From NCBI GenBank assembly GCA_003963245.1, contig RXJX01000011.1, positions 837 to 64,836 of the forward strand: a stretch of DNA of 64,000 bases. Direction: 5' to 3'. The notes below the pieces were generated by a model. That model had not been told where the DNA came from and did not search any database. It worked only from the letters and a program-made list of their open reading frames with translations. This stretch comes from Neisseriaceae bacterium (lineage in GTDB: Bacteria; Pseudomonadota; Gammaproteobacteria; Burkholderiales; UBA11063). Every line of letters starts with the position of its first letter. Position 1 is the stretch's first letter. Shown here one piece after another: positions 8,109-20,689 of the stretch. Position numbers and translations under genes: made by a program.

Positions 8109-9860
8109 ATGGCAAAAGTTAAATTGGGTGATTCATACCAATTATACAAACGGATTTTTTCTACTTATATGACTGGTTACTGGAAGAAATTTACGATTTC
8201 ACTAATAGCAATGGCGGTTGCTGCAGCTACTGAGCCTGCGTTTGCTCGATTGATGAAGCCATTGATAGATAAGGGCTTTACTGATCAGGATCGCACGGCG
8301 ATGTGGGCAACTCCACTGGCAGTAATGGGGATTTTTCTCATTCGTGCGATTGCTGCTTATGTCAATGAAACCTCTTCGACTTGGCTTTCAGGTACTATCG
8401 TGGAAAAAATGCGTACGCAAATGTTTCAAAAGCTTCTACGGATGCCAGTGCAGTATTACGACGATAATAATTCAGGACGAATGATTTCACGGATTGTTTA
8501 TGATGTGACGCAAATTACCGAAGCAGGATTTAATATTATCACTGTAACAGTAAAAGATGGTCTGACAATTATTGGTTTGTTGGCTTTGTTATTTTATACT
8601 AACTGGCAGCTCACGTTGTTTTGCTTCTTTACCTTGCCTTTTGTGCTGGTTTTGGTTCGCGTGTTGTCCAAACGTTTACGCCGCTTGAATAAAAATAATC
8701 AGGAACAATATGGCGCAATGACGCAGGTAGTTACTGAAGCGGTGCAAGGACAAAAAATTGTTAAATTGCTCGATGGTCTAAATTATGAAACTTCGCGTTT
8801 TGCTGAAAGTGTCCAAGCAATTAAAGATAATAATGTTCGTCAATCTGGTACTTCATCGCTAAATTCAGGTGTAAGCCAGTTTTTGGTTGCGGTAGCGTTA
8901 TCGTTGATTTTATATTTTGCTTCAACTCGTTCGCGGGCTAATGGTTTTACTGCTGGTGATTTTGTTTCTTTCATTACCGCAATGATTATGATTATGCAGC
9001 CAATGAAACGAATTACTAATGTTACCCAGTCTTTACAACGTGGTTTAGCTTCTGCTGAATCTGTATTTAGCTTCCTTGATGAGCGTGAAGAAGTTGATAG
9101 TGGTGGGCATAAAATTGCTAAAGTTACTGGTGATATTCAGATTAATAACTTGATTTTCAAATATCCAAGCTCAGAAAAAAATGTGCTGGATGATATTAAT
9201 TTAGAAATAAAAGCTGGTGAGACGGTGGCGTTGGTGGGAAGTTCCGGTAGTGGTAAAACAACCTTGGCGAACTTGATTCCACGTTTTTACATTCCACAAT
9301 CTGGGGTGATTAAGCTTGATGGCGTAGAATTAAATAACTTGAGTTTACAATCCCTACGCGATCAAATTGCTTTGGTTAGTCAAGAAGTTGTGCTGTTTAA
9401 TGATACGGTGTATAACAATATTTCTTATGGTAGCAACAGCCGTTTTAGCGAAGAAGAAGTACATAATGCTGCACGACTTGCCAATGCTTTAGAGTTTATT
9501 GAGCAATTGCCACAAGGTTTTGCGACTCAAATTGGTGAGAATGGTACGCGCTTGTCTGGCGGGCAAAAACAACGTCTGGCAATTGCGCGTGCTATTTTGA
9601 AAAATGCACCGATTTTAGTACTAGATGAAGCTACTTCCGCGTTAGATAATCAATCTGAAAAATTAGTACAAGAGGCACTGGACCGTTTGATGGCAAATCG
9701 CACTACTTTAGTAATTGCCCATCGTCTATCAACGATACAACATGCTGATAAAATTGTAGTAATGGAACAAGGTAAAATCGCTGAAATTGGACGTCATGAT
9801 GAGCTATTAGCTAAAGATGGAGTTTATGCAAGTTTGTATAATATCCAGTTTAAAGCTTAG
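8109..9860 (+). CDS. msbA: Lipid A export permease/ATP-binding protein MsbA
   Basis: Half-size ABC exporter that flips core-lipid A across the inner membrane. It has 583 residues, six helices in the N-terminal half, and an ATPase domain with Walker A GSSGSGKTT (near 377), LSGGQKQRLAIARAI (near 483), ILVLDEATSALD and VIAHRLST. The opening YKRIFSTYMTGYWKKF is typical of MsbA. A longer frame begins with TTG at 8073, but a TATAAT box at 8067-8072 abuts that codon. The ATG at 8109 follows GGGGC at a suitable distance, so 8109 is preferred. It lies apart from the RTX transporter genes and has no peptidase-like domain, so it is not a secretion ATPase. Other lipid or drug exporters of the family are less likely given the LPS gene kdsA nearby. 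Confidence 0.93.
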   Translation: MAKVKLGDSYQLYKRIFSTYMTGYWKKFTISLIAMAVAAATEPAFARLMKPLIDKGFTDQDRTAMWATPLAVMGIFLIRAIAAYVNETSSTWLSGTIVEKMRTQMFQKLLRMPVQYYDDNNSGRMISRIVYDVTQITEAGFNIITVTVKDGLTIIGLLALLFYTNWQLTLFCFFTLPFVLVLVRVLSKRLRRLNKNNQEQYGAMTQVVTEAVQGQKIVKLLDGLNYETSRFAESVQAIKDNNVRQSGTSSLNSGVSQFLVAVALSLILYFASTRSRANGFTAGDFVSFITAMIMIMQPMKRITNVTQSLQRGLASAESVFSFLDEREEVDSGGHKIAKVTGDIQINNLIFKYPSSEKNVLDDINLEIKAGETVALVGSSGSGKTTLANLIPRFYIPQSGVIKLDGVELNNLSLQSLRDQIALVSQEVVLFNDTVYNNISYGSNSRFSEEEVHNAARLANALEFIEQLPQGFATQIGENGTRLSGGQKQRLAIARAILKNAPILVLDEATSALDNQSEKLVQEALDRLMANRTTLVIAHRLSTIQHADKIVVMEQGKIAEIGRHDELLAKDGVYASLYNIQFKA

Positions 9861-9863
9861 TTA

Positions 9864-9872
9864 TGCTATAAT
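9864..9872 (+). promoter_or_regulatory. Extended -10 promoter (TGCTATAAT) upstream of pyrG
   Basis: A perfect TATAAT at 9867-9872 is preceded by TGC, forming an extended -10 element just after the msbA stop. No good -35 is evident, as is usual for extended -10 promoters. Transcripts would start near 9879 and meet the hairpin at 9937-9968 before reaching pyrG. Confidence 0.6.
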
Positions 9873-9936
9873 AGCGTTGCTAAAAGTTTATGGAAATCTG
9901 AGGATGTTATTGTTAAACGTAAAAAATAAAGGTTAT

Positions 9937-11639
<1,703 letters not shown>

Positions 11640-11668
11640 TAACCTTATCTGATTTTAGAAAGAAATTT

Positions 11669-12499
11669 ATGCAACAAAATTCATGGAAATTATTAGATTT
11701 TGAAGTTGGTCTGAATCAACCGTTATTTTTAATGGCTGGACCATGTGTAATTGAATCTGAACAGTTAGCAATTGACACTGCTGGTTATTTAAAAGAAGTT
11801 ACCAGCAAACTAGGAATTAACTTTATCTACAAATCTAGTTTTGATAAAGCTAACCGTAGTTCAGGTACCACCTTCCGTGGTCCTGGGATTGACGAAGGTT
11901 TGCGGATTATGTCAGAAGTTAAACGTCAGTTGGGCTTACCGTTGGTAACCGATATTCATGATGTTGAGCAGATTGATCAGGTTGCTTCAGTTGTTGATAT
12001 TTTGCAAACTCCAGCATTTTTATGTCGTCAAACTGATTTTATCAAAGCAGTAGCTAAAACTGGTAAACCAATTAATATCAAAAAAGGTCAGTTTCTTGCA
12101 CCATGGGATATGAAGAATGTTACCGATAAAGCATTAAGCGTTGAAGGGCATGGATTAATTATGGCATGTGAGCGTGGGGTTAGTTTTGGCTATAATAATC
12201 TGATTTCGGATATGACTTCATTAGTGGTTATGCGTGAAACTAATTGTCCAGTAGTCTTTGATGCTACTCATTCGGTACAGCTTCCTGGGGGGCAGGGCAA
12301 TAGTTCTGGTGGTCGCCGTGAATTTGTCCCAGTTTTGGCGCGTGCTGCTGTAGCGGTTGGAGTTAGTGGTATCTTTATGGAAACTCACCCACGTCCTGAT
12401 GAAGCAAAATCAGATGGACCTAATTCATTCCCGATGTACCAGATTGAAGATTTTTTAACTGAAGTTATGTCTATTGATAAGTTAGTGAAAAAAATTTAA
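11669..12499 (+). CDS. kdsA: 3-deoxy-8-phosphooctulonate (KDO-8-P) synthase
   Basis: Condenses phosphoenolpyruvate with arabinose 5-phosphate to give KDO-8-phosphate, the precursor of the inner-core sugar of lipopolysaccharide. It has 276 residues and the family blocks [54 protein letters not shown] and [13 protein letters not shown]. The gene follows pyrG by 29 bases with an AGAAAG ribosome site, so co-transcription is likely. Together with msbA upstream and lptE later in the window it shows that the organism makes LPS. Confidence 0.97.
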   Translation: MQQNSWKLLDFEVGLNQPLFLMAGPCVIESEQLAIDTAGYLKEVTSKLGINFIYKSSFDKANRSSGTTFRGPGIDEGLRIMSEVKRQLGLPLVTDIHDVEQIDQVASVVDILQTPAFLCRQTDFIKAVAKTGKPINIKKGQFLAPWDMKNVTDKALSVEGHGLIMACERGVSFGYNNLISDMTSLVVMRETNCPVVFDATHSVQLPGGQGNSSGGRREFVPVLARAAVAVGVSGIFMETHPRPDEAKSDGPNSFPMYQIEDFLTEVMSIDKLVKKI

Positions 12500-12519
12500 G
12501 TTTGGCTAGTTTAGTAGGG

Positions 12520-12525
12520 TATAAT
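12520..12525 (+). promoter_or_regulatory. TATAAT box upstream of eno
   Basis: A perfect -10 hexamer lies 33 bases before the eno ATG, in the 58-base gap after kdsA. The -35 region is weak (TAAGTT at 17-bp spacing). It suggests eno has its own promoter in addition to read-through from pyrG-kdsA. Confidence 0.5.
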
Positions 12526-12539
12526 CTCCCTTAAGTTAA

Positions 12540-13841
<1,302 letters not shown>

Positions 13842-13860
13842 GTAATCTTGCCAGAATGGT

Positions 13861-13891
13861 AAAAGCAGCTAGATTCTAGCTGCTTTTTTTA
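13861..13891 (+). terminator. Rho-independent terminator after eno
   Basis: AGCAGCTAGA (13864-13873) and TCTAGCTGCT (13875-13884) form a near-perfect hairpin, flanked by AAA on the left and a run of seven or more Ts on the right. It ends the pyrG-kdsA-eno transcript. Confidence 0.92.
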
Positions 13892-14374
13892 TAGTTTTTA
13901 TATGTGCTGAAAAATATGGGGTGATATATAACTGTAAACAAGGAACGAGGCTAGATAATTAAAGCATACTTATAATTATATTTGAAAATTGGTGTTAAGT
14001 GCCACATATCAATCTGATTTGATTGGTTAATGTAGTGTTTGTAAGTTGAATACTAAAAAATATTAAAACAAATCTTTAATTCCTGTGATACCAGTGAGTA
14101 AAAGAGTATGAAACCAAATAAGATAGAAAATAACTGTGCTAAAATTGATGAGTTTTGTAGTGATAAATGGGGAGAAGCTTTTCGCGCTAAAAATTATTTT
14201 GGCTACTAGTACAGTGCTCCTCTGGGTTATTTGCTTATTCAAGTTGCTGAAATCAGATTTTGTATCATGGCGGATAAAAATTTTCGAAATTTCAAAGATG
14301 ACTGCATATTATGTCTTTGCATTGTAATTGCAGCCTAAATAAATTAACTCGTGTTTTTGGAGATTACCGCTTTT
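13892..14374. other. Intergenic region without a convincing gene
   Basis: About 480 AT-rich bases between the eno terminator and the LuxR-type regulator. A 63-codon frame at 14136 lacks a ribosome site and reads as low-complexity hydrophobic sequence. A 33-codon frame at 14108-14209 also has no support. A small hairpin (CAATC..GATTG) is near 14010. The regulator promoter is presumably here but no clear -35/-10 pair was found. Confidence 0.4.
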
Positions 14375-15745
14375 ATGCTTGATTTTATAAAAGATACCGA
14401 TTGGTTTATTACACCACATTATGTTGTTCGTAAAACTAATGCACTTGATCCTGCATTGATTAGCTCTTTTTTTGATGATTATTTACAATATGCATGTGAT
14501 AATACTGAAAAAGCTATATTGCCTAATGATTTTGATTTTGTCTGTTCGGATGAAGATGCCAGCAATATAATATTGCGAGCAGCGCTAATTGATAAGCGCA
14601 ATCATGGGGTAGTTGCTGTTATTGGCATCAGGCAGATGCCAGACAATACTATTGCACAGGCAAGGATCTTCCTACATGATCAGCACCTATCTTCGCAGGT
14701 GATTAAAGAATTATTGATTTGGTTGGTTGATTATAGTTTCTACTGTTTGTATTTTAAACAATTAATGGTGATTCCTGATAAATATTGTGTAGACCTTGTT
14801 ACAATTTTGATAATGTTTAAATTTAATAAAGTTGAACAATTACCGAATGTTCTAAGTGGTATGACCAATTTACAAATAGTTTCTTATGCTTATTCCATCC
14901 GCGAGTACCAGTGGTTTAACCACGATATAGTTGATGATCCATCACTTAACCCTGTGGTTGCGGATCAATACCTCCAGAATATTGTAAAGCCTTATTTTCA
15001 AACAGCAATCAGTAAATCACTGTATTCGACAATTGTTGATTTTCGTTATCAAACTATCTTATGTACCGATCAAAGTGCACGTTCAATCGGTTTGCTTATT
15101 GGCGAGGATGCGACTGGTACTGGCTATAAGTACTACGCAAGAGTTGATTTAGCTCAGTGGTATTTCGGCAAATGGTATAACGATAAAAGTGCTTATGTGA
15201 TGCACCACTATGCTCGTAAAATTTTTAGAATTCAACAATATGTATTTAAAACTGGGCATCCTGCGAGTTTTATTGATTCCTTACCTTATGATCGGGGAAT
15301 ACGTAGTTATCTTATTACATTTACCCCTGTTTTTAACGACACAGGAAGTGTAGTAGCAATTCAAAGTATTGCTTTAAATTACCGTTTAGCAGGATATCAT
15401 GAATATATTCAGAACATCTTAGAACAGCAAAAAGTATCGTCTGATACATTGCAGATTAAGTTATCCAAGCGTGAGGAAGAGGTTCTTTTTTTATTGATTT
15501 GTGGAATCACCCAAGAGCAAATTGCAGATATATTGGAAGTAAAGCGGGAGACAGTCGCATCAATAATTAGAAATCAATTACGGATAAAATTTGCATTACC
15601 AATGGTAAGTACCAAGTTAGTTGTAGAGACAGCATTATCCTATGGTTTTCCTTTTTCTATTCCTGAATCATTATGGCGACCATCGGTAATTATTCTTGAG
15701 GAAAAGCTTGCTGCTTGGTTAAAACAATATCATTTTGTGCTTTAA
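14375..15745 (+). CDS. LuxR-type transcriptional regulator with PAS-like sensor region
   Basis: About 456 residues. The clear part is the C-terminal LuxR/GerE helix-turn-helix (about 362-420): LSKREEEVLFLLICGITQEQIADILEVKR, followed by TVASIIRNQLRIKF. The region before it (about 205-340: STIVDFRYQTILCTDQSARSIG.., RSYLITFTPVFNDTGSVVAI) looks like a PAS-type ligand or signal domain. The N-terminal 200 residues are unrecognised. A GTG at 14351 would add eight residues, but GGAG at 14359-14362 favours the ATG at 14375. There is no receiver domain, so it is not a classical response regulator. It stands alone between two long intergenic regions and may control the large lipoprotein downstream, which is inference from position only. 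Confidence 0.72.
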   Translation: MLDFIKDTDWFITPHYVVRKTNALDPALISSFFDDYLQYACDNTEKAILPNDFDFVCSDEDASNIILRAALIDKRNHGVVAVIGIRQMPDNTIAQARIFLHDQHLSSQVIKELLIWLVDYSFYCLYFKQLMVIPDKYCVDLVTILIMFKFNKVEQLPNVLSGMTNLQIVSYAYSIREYQWFNHDIVDDPSLNPVVADQYLQNIVKPYFQTAISKSLYSTIVDFRYQTILCTDQSARSIGLLIGEDATGTGYKYYARVDLAQWYFGKWYNDKSAYVMHHYARKIFRIQQYVFKTGHPASFIDSLPYDRGIRSYLITFTPVFNDTGSVVAIQSIALNYRLAGYHEYIQNILEQQKVSSDTLQIKLSKREEEVLFLLICGITQEQIADILEVKRETVASIIRNQLRIKFALPMVSTKLVVETALSYGFPFSIPESLWRPSVIILEEKLAAWLKQYHFVL

Positions 15746-15845
15746 TCCAACGGGATAGATTATTACATCTACAGTTATAAAATTACTATTGTTGTTTTCC
15801 ATTTGTTCTACTTATTTATTTTTCATACCTCACCTAAAATGGTGA

Positions 15846-15875
15846 TTGTTGAACTATAAAATCCTTTGTTATAAT
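15846..15875 (+). promoter_or_regulatory. Promoter with extended -10 for the large lipoprotein gene
   Basis: TGT plus TATAAT at 15867-15875 forms an extended -10. TTGTTG at 15846-15851 lies 18 bp upstream of the hexamer. A small inverted repeat TCACC/GGTGA lies immediately upstream (about 15830-15845) and could be a binding site. Confidence 0.55.
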
Positions 15876-15939
15876 TGCAATATTATTCTGCCATATTTAT
15901 TGGTAGTTATTATATGAAAGATTCTAAAGGGGTTTGTAG

Positions 15940-18555
15940 GTGAAAAAAATAATAAATGCGCTGATTGTATTGTTTGTCATTTTTATAGTGGGGTGTAGTG
16001 GTAGTGGCAGTGTTAGTAATAGTTCCGGTTCAGGAGGAGGTGGAGCACCTGTTTCAATTGGAACTCTTCCTAATGGTTCGACTGTTTATGTTTCGCAAAA
16101 TAATTTACCCATAAGTAATGGTATGCCAGCTCAAGCAAATATTTACTTAGAAGGTGGTAATTCGAATGAGAGTTATAACATAACTTTTGCAACCAATCGA
16201 CAATTAGCTACTAAATTAAACAGCAGCGAAAGCTATGGAATTAATATCACAACCACACCGACACCCTGTGTTATTGGGACGCCTGGTAGCGGTGCCACAT
16301 CGCAATGTCAAGTCACTATTGCTTCTTCAGCTACTACTTACCCAGGTACTTATACAATTACGCCAAGCGCAATGCCTACCTCTGGTGGTACAGCCACAAC
16401 GCTTAGTCCGCTAACGATTTTAGTTAGTGGCTCGATAAAACCAAATACTAAAGCAATAACTTCATTTTTACTAAATGGAGTCGCAGGGGCAATCAGCGGA
16501 CAAAACATTGCGGTAACCATGCCTTTTGGAACGAGTCTAGCAGCGTTGGTCGCAACCTATATTACCACTGGTCAATCGGTAAAAGTTGGTAATGTTGCTC
16601 AGGTGAATGGCGTAACACCCAATAACTTCAGCGCTCCGGTAGTTTATACGGTAACTGCAGAAGATGGTAGCACTCAAAATTACACGGTAACTGTTACGGT
16701 AGCACAAAACAGTGCTAACGCGCTGACAGCGTTCTCATTAAATGGCACTGCAGGCGTAATAAGTGGACAAAATATTGCGGTGACCGTACCCTATGGAACA
16801 GATGTTGCAGCATTGATTGCGACCTTTACTACTACTGGTCAATCGGTAAAAGTTGGCAATATTATTCAAGTTAGTGGTGTAACGCCAAATGACTTTACCA
16901 ATCCAGTAGTCTACACAGTTATTGCAGCAGACGGCAGTACTCAAGACTATACGGTAACCGTGACGGTTGCGCTTAGTTCGGACAATCAAATGATTGAGTT
17001 TTCTCTTGATGGAACTGAGGGCGTAATTGATCAGATCAATAAAACGATAACTGTTGCCATGCCGTATGGCACAGATTTAAGTGCTGACTTAACTGCAACT
17101 TTTCTAACCGATGGTGCTAGTGTTACCATTGGCTCTGTTGTGCAAATTAGTGGTCAAACGCCAAATAATTTTAGCACTCCGGTAACTTATATCGTGCATG
17201 CTGCCAATGGGGATACGCGGGATTATGTTGTTACGGTAACTGCGAAAGCGGTAATTTCCCAGGCAACGGGCATCTCTTTTGTGGGAAGTTATGCTTTTTT
17301 GAGTAGTAATGTTAGCTCCGACATTACTAGATGCTCGGTTGATGAATCTCAATTAAGCAATTGCAGGAATTTTACTATCGATAGTTCATTATTACCGCAA
17401 GGAGCCTCAAACATTTCGGCTATTGAAAGTACTGGTGGGATGACATTGTATATTACCGGTAATGATAATCCGCCGTCAATTATTCAATGTTTATTGCCAA
17501 ACGGACCAAACCTAGCAGTTACAGCACCTTGTTCCAAGATTAACCAAGCGGTTGGACTTCAGGCAAATCGAATGTTATTAACTGCTAATATTACTCCAGC
17601 TGCGGAAAGTTCGGCAAAGATAACTTCATTTGCGGTAGCTGGTGTCAGTGGTCTGATTAACGATAACAATAATAGCATTTACGTTGCCTTACCATACGGT
17701 GCCGATATGAATGGGTTGGTGGCAACCTTTACCACAACCGGTAAATCGGTAAAAGTTAACAATGTACTTCAAGTTAGTGGCGTTACCAGCAATAATTATG
17801 TCAATAATGCAGCACTCCCATATGTTGTTACCGCCAAAAATAACACCACGCGGACCTATAATGTTTATGTGTATTGGACCACCTTCTCCGGGATGGCCTT
17901 AAACACGTATGCCTCATCAATAAGAATACCGGTAGTTTACTCCGGGTTTACGGATAGAATGATGAATCTATCGCTCATCGAAAGCAATGGTATGTACGTG
18001 GGTCTTAATTATGACTACATAAACAGTTTTCCGGCTGAAATGAATGCAACTGGTTTATCTTCAATTTCGTTAGCAACCTACGAAAGTAGTGGTGTAATAG
18101 AATCATATAACTACATCATGACCAATATTACTGAAAGCCAAATTTATGCCTGCTCGGTAAATGAAGGTGCTACTGAAATGCGAGTGTGTAGTGCTGCTAC
18201 ATATACTCAAGGCGCAATTCCCCAACCATCGAGTGCGGTTATATATCTCCAAGCGGTCAGAATGTCGCCTACTTTTACTTTGCCTGGTGTTCTTCTGGTT
18301 GCGAGCTATAGCCAAAATACACTGACTGGATGTTATCTGAATCCACTTAATACAAGCGTTGCCTGCGATACCGATCCAGCATACCAACATAATATGTCAG
18401 GCGTGTTTAATCTGCCGCACAGTTTGAGTCTTAATAGTGCAAAAACGTGGTTATTTGCTTTAAATGATGGTGATAACAGTTATGCCGCCTGTCCGATAGT
18501 TAATGGTGGGATAAATCCAGCAGACTGTCGCAAGACATATTTCAGTTCGTTATAA
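15940..18555 (+). CDS. Large surface-type lipoprotein with DUF5018-like repeats and paired-cysteine motifs
   Basis: 871 residues from a GTG start behind AAAGGGG. A signal peptide with lipobox IVGC (Cys at about 19) and a Ser/Gly-rich linker predict a lipid-anchored exported protein. Three tandem modules (about 168-255, 258-341, 345-435) and a fourth (about 565-650) share the pattern ITSFLLNG..G, NIAVTMPFGT, TTGQSVKVGN, QVNGVTPNNF and YTVTAEDGSTQNYTVTV. They resemble the DUF5018/Ig-like surface modules. Between and after them, several segments carry a Cys-x(9-13)-Cys signature (CSVDESQLSNC, CSVNEGATEMRVC, CYLNPLNTSVAC, CPIVNGGINPADC), suggesting propeller-like blades with disulfides. The function is unknown; adhesion or glycan binding is a guess. 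Confidence 0.8.
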   Translation: MKKIINALIVLFVIFIVGCSGSGSVSNSSGSGGGGAPVSIGTLPNGSTVYVSQNNLPISNGMPAQANIYLEGGNSNESYNITFATNRQLATKLNSSESYGINITTTPTPCVIGTPGSGATSQCQVTIASSATTYPGTYTITPSAMPTSGGTATTLSPLTILVSGSIKPNTKAITSFLLNGVAGAISGQNIAVTMPFGTSLAALVATYITTGQSVKVGNVAQVNGVTPNNFSAPVVYTVTAEDGSTQNYTVTVTVAQNSANALTAFSLNGTAGVISGQNIAVTVPYGTDVAALIATFTTTGQSVKVGNIIQVSGVTPNDFTNPVVYTVIAADGSTQDYTVTVTVALSSDNQMIEFSLDGTEGVIDQINKTITVAMPYGTDLSADLTATFLTDGASVTIGSVVQISGQTPNNFSTPVTYIVHAANGDTRDYVVTVTAKAVISQATGISFVGSYAFLSSNVSSDITRCSVDESQLSNCRNFTIDSSLLPQGASNISAIESTGGMTLYITGNDNPPSIIQCLLPNGPNLAVTAPCSKINQAVGLQANRMLLTANITPAAESSAKITSFAVAGVSGLINDNNNSIYVALPYGADMNGLVATFTTTGKSVKVNNVLQVSGVTSNNYVNNAALPYVVTAKNNTTRTYNVYVYWTTFSGMALNTYASSIRIPVVYSGFTDRMMNLSLIESNGMYVGLNYDYINSFPAEMNATGLSSISLATYESSGVIESYNYIMTNITESQIYACSVNEGATEMRVCSAATYTQGAIPQPSSAVIYLQAVRMSPTFTLPGVLLVASYSQNTLTGCYLNPLNTSVACDTDPAYQHNMSGVFNLPHSLSLNSAKTWLFALNDGDNSYAACPIVNGGINPADCRKTYFSSL
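16441..17240 (+). repeat. Three tandem about 250-nt coding repeats (Ig/DUF5018-like modules)
   Basis: Three in-frame modules starting near 16441, 16725 and 16980 share both protein and nucleotide similarity. The first two share the stretch ACTGGTCAATCGGTAAAAG. This indicates module duplication within the lipoprotein gene. A diverged fourth copy lies at about 17610-17880. Confidence 0.65.
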
Positions 18556-18650
18556 GATATAAACTGGCAAGATAAAACTGGTGGACGCTTGATTTGTTAT
18601 GTGAATAAATGATTAGCGAAATTAGTACCGTTTTATAGACGAATCTTAGA

Positions 18651-18687
18651 TATAGCTCCCTCACTAGTTTTCGAGGGAGTTATATTT
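18651..18687 (+). terminator. Hairpin terminator downstream of the large lipoprotein gene
   Basis: TATAGCTCCCTC (18651-18662) pairs with GAGGGAGTTATA (18673-18684) through 12 bp including one G-T pair, followed by a short T run. It lies about 95 bases after the lipoprotein stop. Confidence 0.75.
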
Positions 18688-18930
18688 TGAAAACTACAAA
18701 AAATACAACGCAGTAAAAAAACTAAGATTAAATTGGACGCTATTAGATGTGAATTAACTATTATAGTGCGACTTAGTGGAATTATTTTTAATTAATGTTA
18801 ATCATGAATATAGAAATTATATTATCTCGATAATTTAACCTTATGCATATTTTCTTAAACATAAACTAAATGCACTTTCAGAGATGCCAATTTGGCAGAA
18901 TTTTAATGCACCTAAATCAGTCTGATATAG

Positions 18931-18936
18931 TATAAT
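18931..18936 (+). promoter_or_regulatory. TATAAT box upstream of ndk
   Basis: A perfect -10 hexamer 45 bases before the ndk ATG. The -35 at standard spacing is poor. It is the likely start of the ndk-to-der transcription unit. Confidence 0.5.
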
Positions 18937-18980
18937 CCATGCCTTGTTAAATATATTAATTACTAGATGAAGGAATTATC

Positions 18981-19412
18981 ATGGCTTTAGAAAGAACTAT
19001 CTCAATTATTAAACCAGATGCAGTGGCTAAAAACGTTATTGGTCAAATTTATGCTCGTTTTGAGCAAGCAGGATTAAAGGTTGTTGCTGCTAAAATGAAG
19101 CATCTATCTCAAAAAGAAGCTGAAGGATTTTACGCAGTTCATTCAGAACGTCCTTTCTTTAAAGATTTAGTTTCATTTATGACATCAGGTCCAGTAATGA
19201 TTCAGGTTCTAGAAGGCGAAAATGCTGTACTTAAAAACCGTGAAATCATGGGCGCGACTGATCCTAAAAAAGCAGATGCTGGAACTATTCGCGCTGATTT
19301 TGCTGAGTCTATTGATGAAAATGCGGTTCATGGTTCTGATAGTGCTGAGAATGCAGCCATTGAAATTGCGTATTTTTTCCCTGTAACTGAGCTTTGCCCA
19401 CGTACTCGCTAA
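18981..19412 (+). CDS. ndk: Nucleoside diphosphate kinase
   Basis: Transfers the gamma phosphate from ATP to other nucleoside diphosphates through a phospho-histidine. It has 143 residues, the normal length, and near-complete identity with the family core: [55 protein letters not shown] and the catalytic His in [20 protein letters not shown]. An AAGGAA ribosome site lies before the ATG. It heads the conserved ndk-rlmN-pilF-ispG-hisS-yfgM-bamB-der run, although a structured 180-base gap separates it from rlmN. Confidence 0.98.
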   Translation: MALERTISIIKPDAVAKNVIGQIYARFEQAGLKVVAAKMKHLSQKEAEGFYAVHSERPFFKDLVSFMTSGPVMIQVLEGENAVLKNREIMGATDPKKADAGTIRADFAESIDENAVHGSDSAENAAIEIAYFFPVTELCPRTR

Positions 19413-19517
19413 TATACTCAAACAGATTATATACTGGGTCGTTGCCAAGTTCCTCACCCACTGGGTGTAGGCTTTGCCACGTGTCGTTTACCAGTATTTC
19501 CAATCTGTTCAAGTATA
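19413..19517. repeat. Long imperfect inverted repeat between ndk and rlmN
   Basis: The arm at 19413-19437 (TATACT..AACAGATT..ATACTGG) is complementary to 19491-19517 (CCAGTAT..AATCTGTT..AGTATA), giving about 21 bp in three helices with small internal loops. A second hairpin (CCTCACCCA / TGGGTGTAGG, about 19452-19471) lies in the loop. No T tract follows, so it is not a simple terminator. It could be a structured RNA element, an mRNA processing or stability site, or a palindromic intergenic repeat. Confidence 0.6.
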
Positions 19518-19592
19518 CTTTGAGCATATAAATTATGCTTTGAATCTTGGATTTTAGTCTGAAACTAGTGTTTGCTTGCAAAATGGAATATA

Positions 19593-20687
19593 ATGAAAGT
19601 TAATTTACTTAATTACACCTTAGCTAAACTGGAAGAATTTTTTCTTGAAATTGGTGAGAAGAAATTTCGCGCACGGCAGGTTTTTCGCTGGCTGCATATC
19701 TATGGAGCGGAGTCATTTGATGAAATGACTGATATAGCGAAAACTTTACGTGTTAAGCTTGAGGAAGTTGCAACTATTGAAGCTCCAGCACTGGTTTCAG
19801 AACAAATATCTGCTGATGGTACTCGTAAATGGGCGCTAGAAGTCAGTGGTGGTAATAAAATTGAAGCAGTTTTTATTCCTGAAGACGGTCGCGGAACACT
19901 CTGTGTTTCATCTCAGGTTGGTTGTGCTTTGGAATGTCAGTTTTGTTCAACTGCAAGGCAAGGGTTTAACCGTAATCTAAGCAGCGGTGAAATAGTTGGA
20001 CAATTGTGGTGGGCGAATAAACGTTTGGGTAAAGATCCCAAAGGTGAGAAATTAATTACCAACGTGGTAATGATGGGTATGGGCGAGCCATTAGTTAATT
20101 ATGATAATGTAATTGATGCAATGAAAATTATGCTGGATGATAATGCTTATAATCTATCCAAGCGAAAATTAACTCTTTCAACCAGCGGAGTTGTGCCTAA
20201 AATTGATACTTTAGCGGATGATTGTCCGGTTGCGCTAGCAATAAGCTTGCACGCTTCAAATGATGAAGTACGTGATAAAATAATTCCATTGAATAAAAAA
20301 TACCCAATTTCACAATTACTTGCTGCTTGCCAACGTTATTTGGATAAATCGCCCAAAAATTATATTACTTTTGAATATGTAATGCTTAAAGATGTGAATG
20401 ATCACATTGAGCATGCCCGTGAGTTAACTAAATTAATGCGCGGAATTGAGTGTAAATTTAACCTGATTCCATTTAATCCTTTTCCTAATTCTGGCTTTGA
20501 GTCTTCAAGTTGGGAACAAATATTAAAATTCCAAAAGGTTCTACAAAACGCAGGATATATAGCCACAGTTCGTAAAACGCGTGGTGATGATATTGATGCG
20601 GCTTGTGGTCAGTTAGTTGGGCGGGTTCAAGATAAAACTAAACGTCAGGAGAAATGGAAAAATTATATTCCATTGCATGAGGTCTGA
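19593..20687 (+). CDS. rlmN: Dual-specificity rRNA/tRNA adenine-C2 methyltransferase RlmN
   Basis: Radical SAM enzyme that methylates A2503 of 23S rRNA and A37 of certain tRNAs. It has 364 residues from the ATG at 19593; a TTG seven codons upstream is less likely because GGA sits 7 bases before the ATG. It shows [19 protein letters not shown] N-terminal helices (here [14 protein letters not shown]), the radical SAM cysteines in [41 protein letters not shown] and [11 protein letters not shown]. The resolving Cys is in [12 protein letters not shown] near the C-terminus. It is followed by pilF after 2 bases, so the two are translationally close. Confidence 0.97.
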   Translation: MKVNLLNYTLAKLEEFFLEIGEKKFRARQVFRWLHIYGAESFDEMTDIAKTLRVKLEEVATIEAPALVSEQISADGTRKWALEVSGGNKIEAVFIPEDGRGTLCVSSQVGCALECQFCSTARQGFNRNLSSGEIVGQLWWANKRLGKDPKGEKLITNVVMMGMGEPLVNYDNVIDAMKIMLDDNAYNLSKRKLTLSTSGVVPKIDTLADDCPVALAISLHASNDEVRDKIIPLNKKYPISQLLAACQRYLDKSPKNYITFEYVMLKDVNDHIEHARELTKLMRGIECKFNLIPFNPFPNSGFESSSWEQILKFQKVLQNAGYIATVRKTRGDDIDAACGQLVGRVQDKTKRQEKWKNYIPLHEV

Positions 20688-20689
20688 TT

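Larger units (their letters stand above)
18556..18980. other. Intergenic region before ndk
   Basis: 425 AT-rich bases holding a terminator (18651-18687) and the ndk promoter region. No credible gene was seen on either strand. Confidence 0.5.

Noticed and set aside
14108..14209. 33-codon frame, considered as a transposase remnant
   Set aside because: The short KIDEFC-like stretch is too little to support an IS982-type origin and no inverted repeats flank it.
14136..14327. 63-codon frame between eno and the LuxR-type gene
   Set aside because: No ribosome site, low complexity, and no recognisable similarity.
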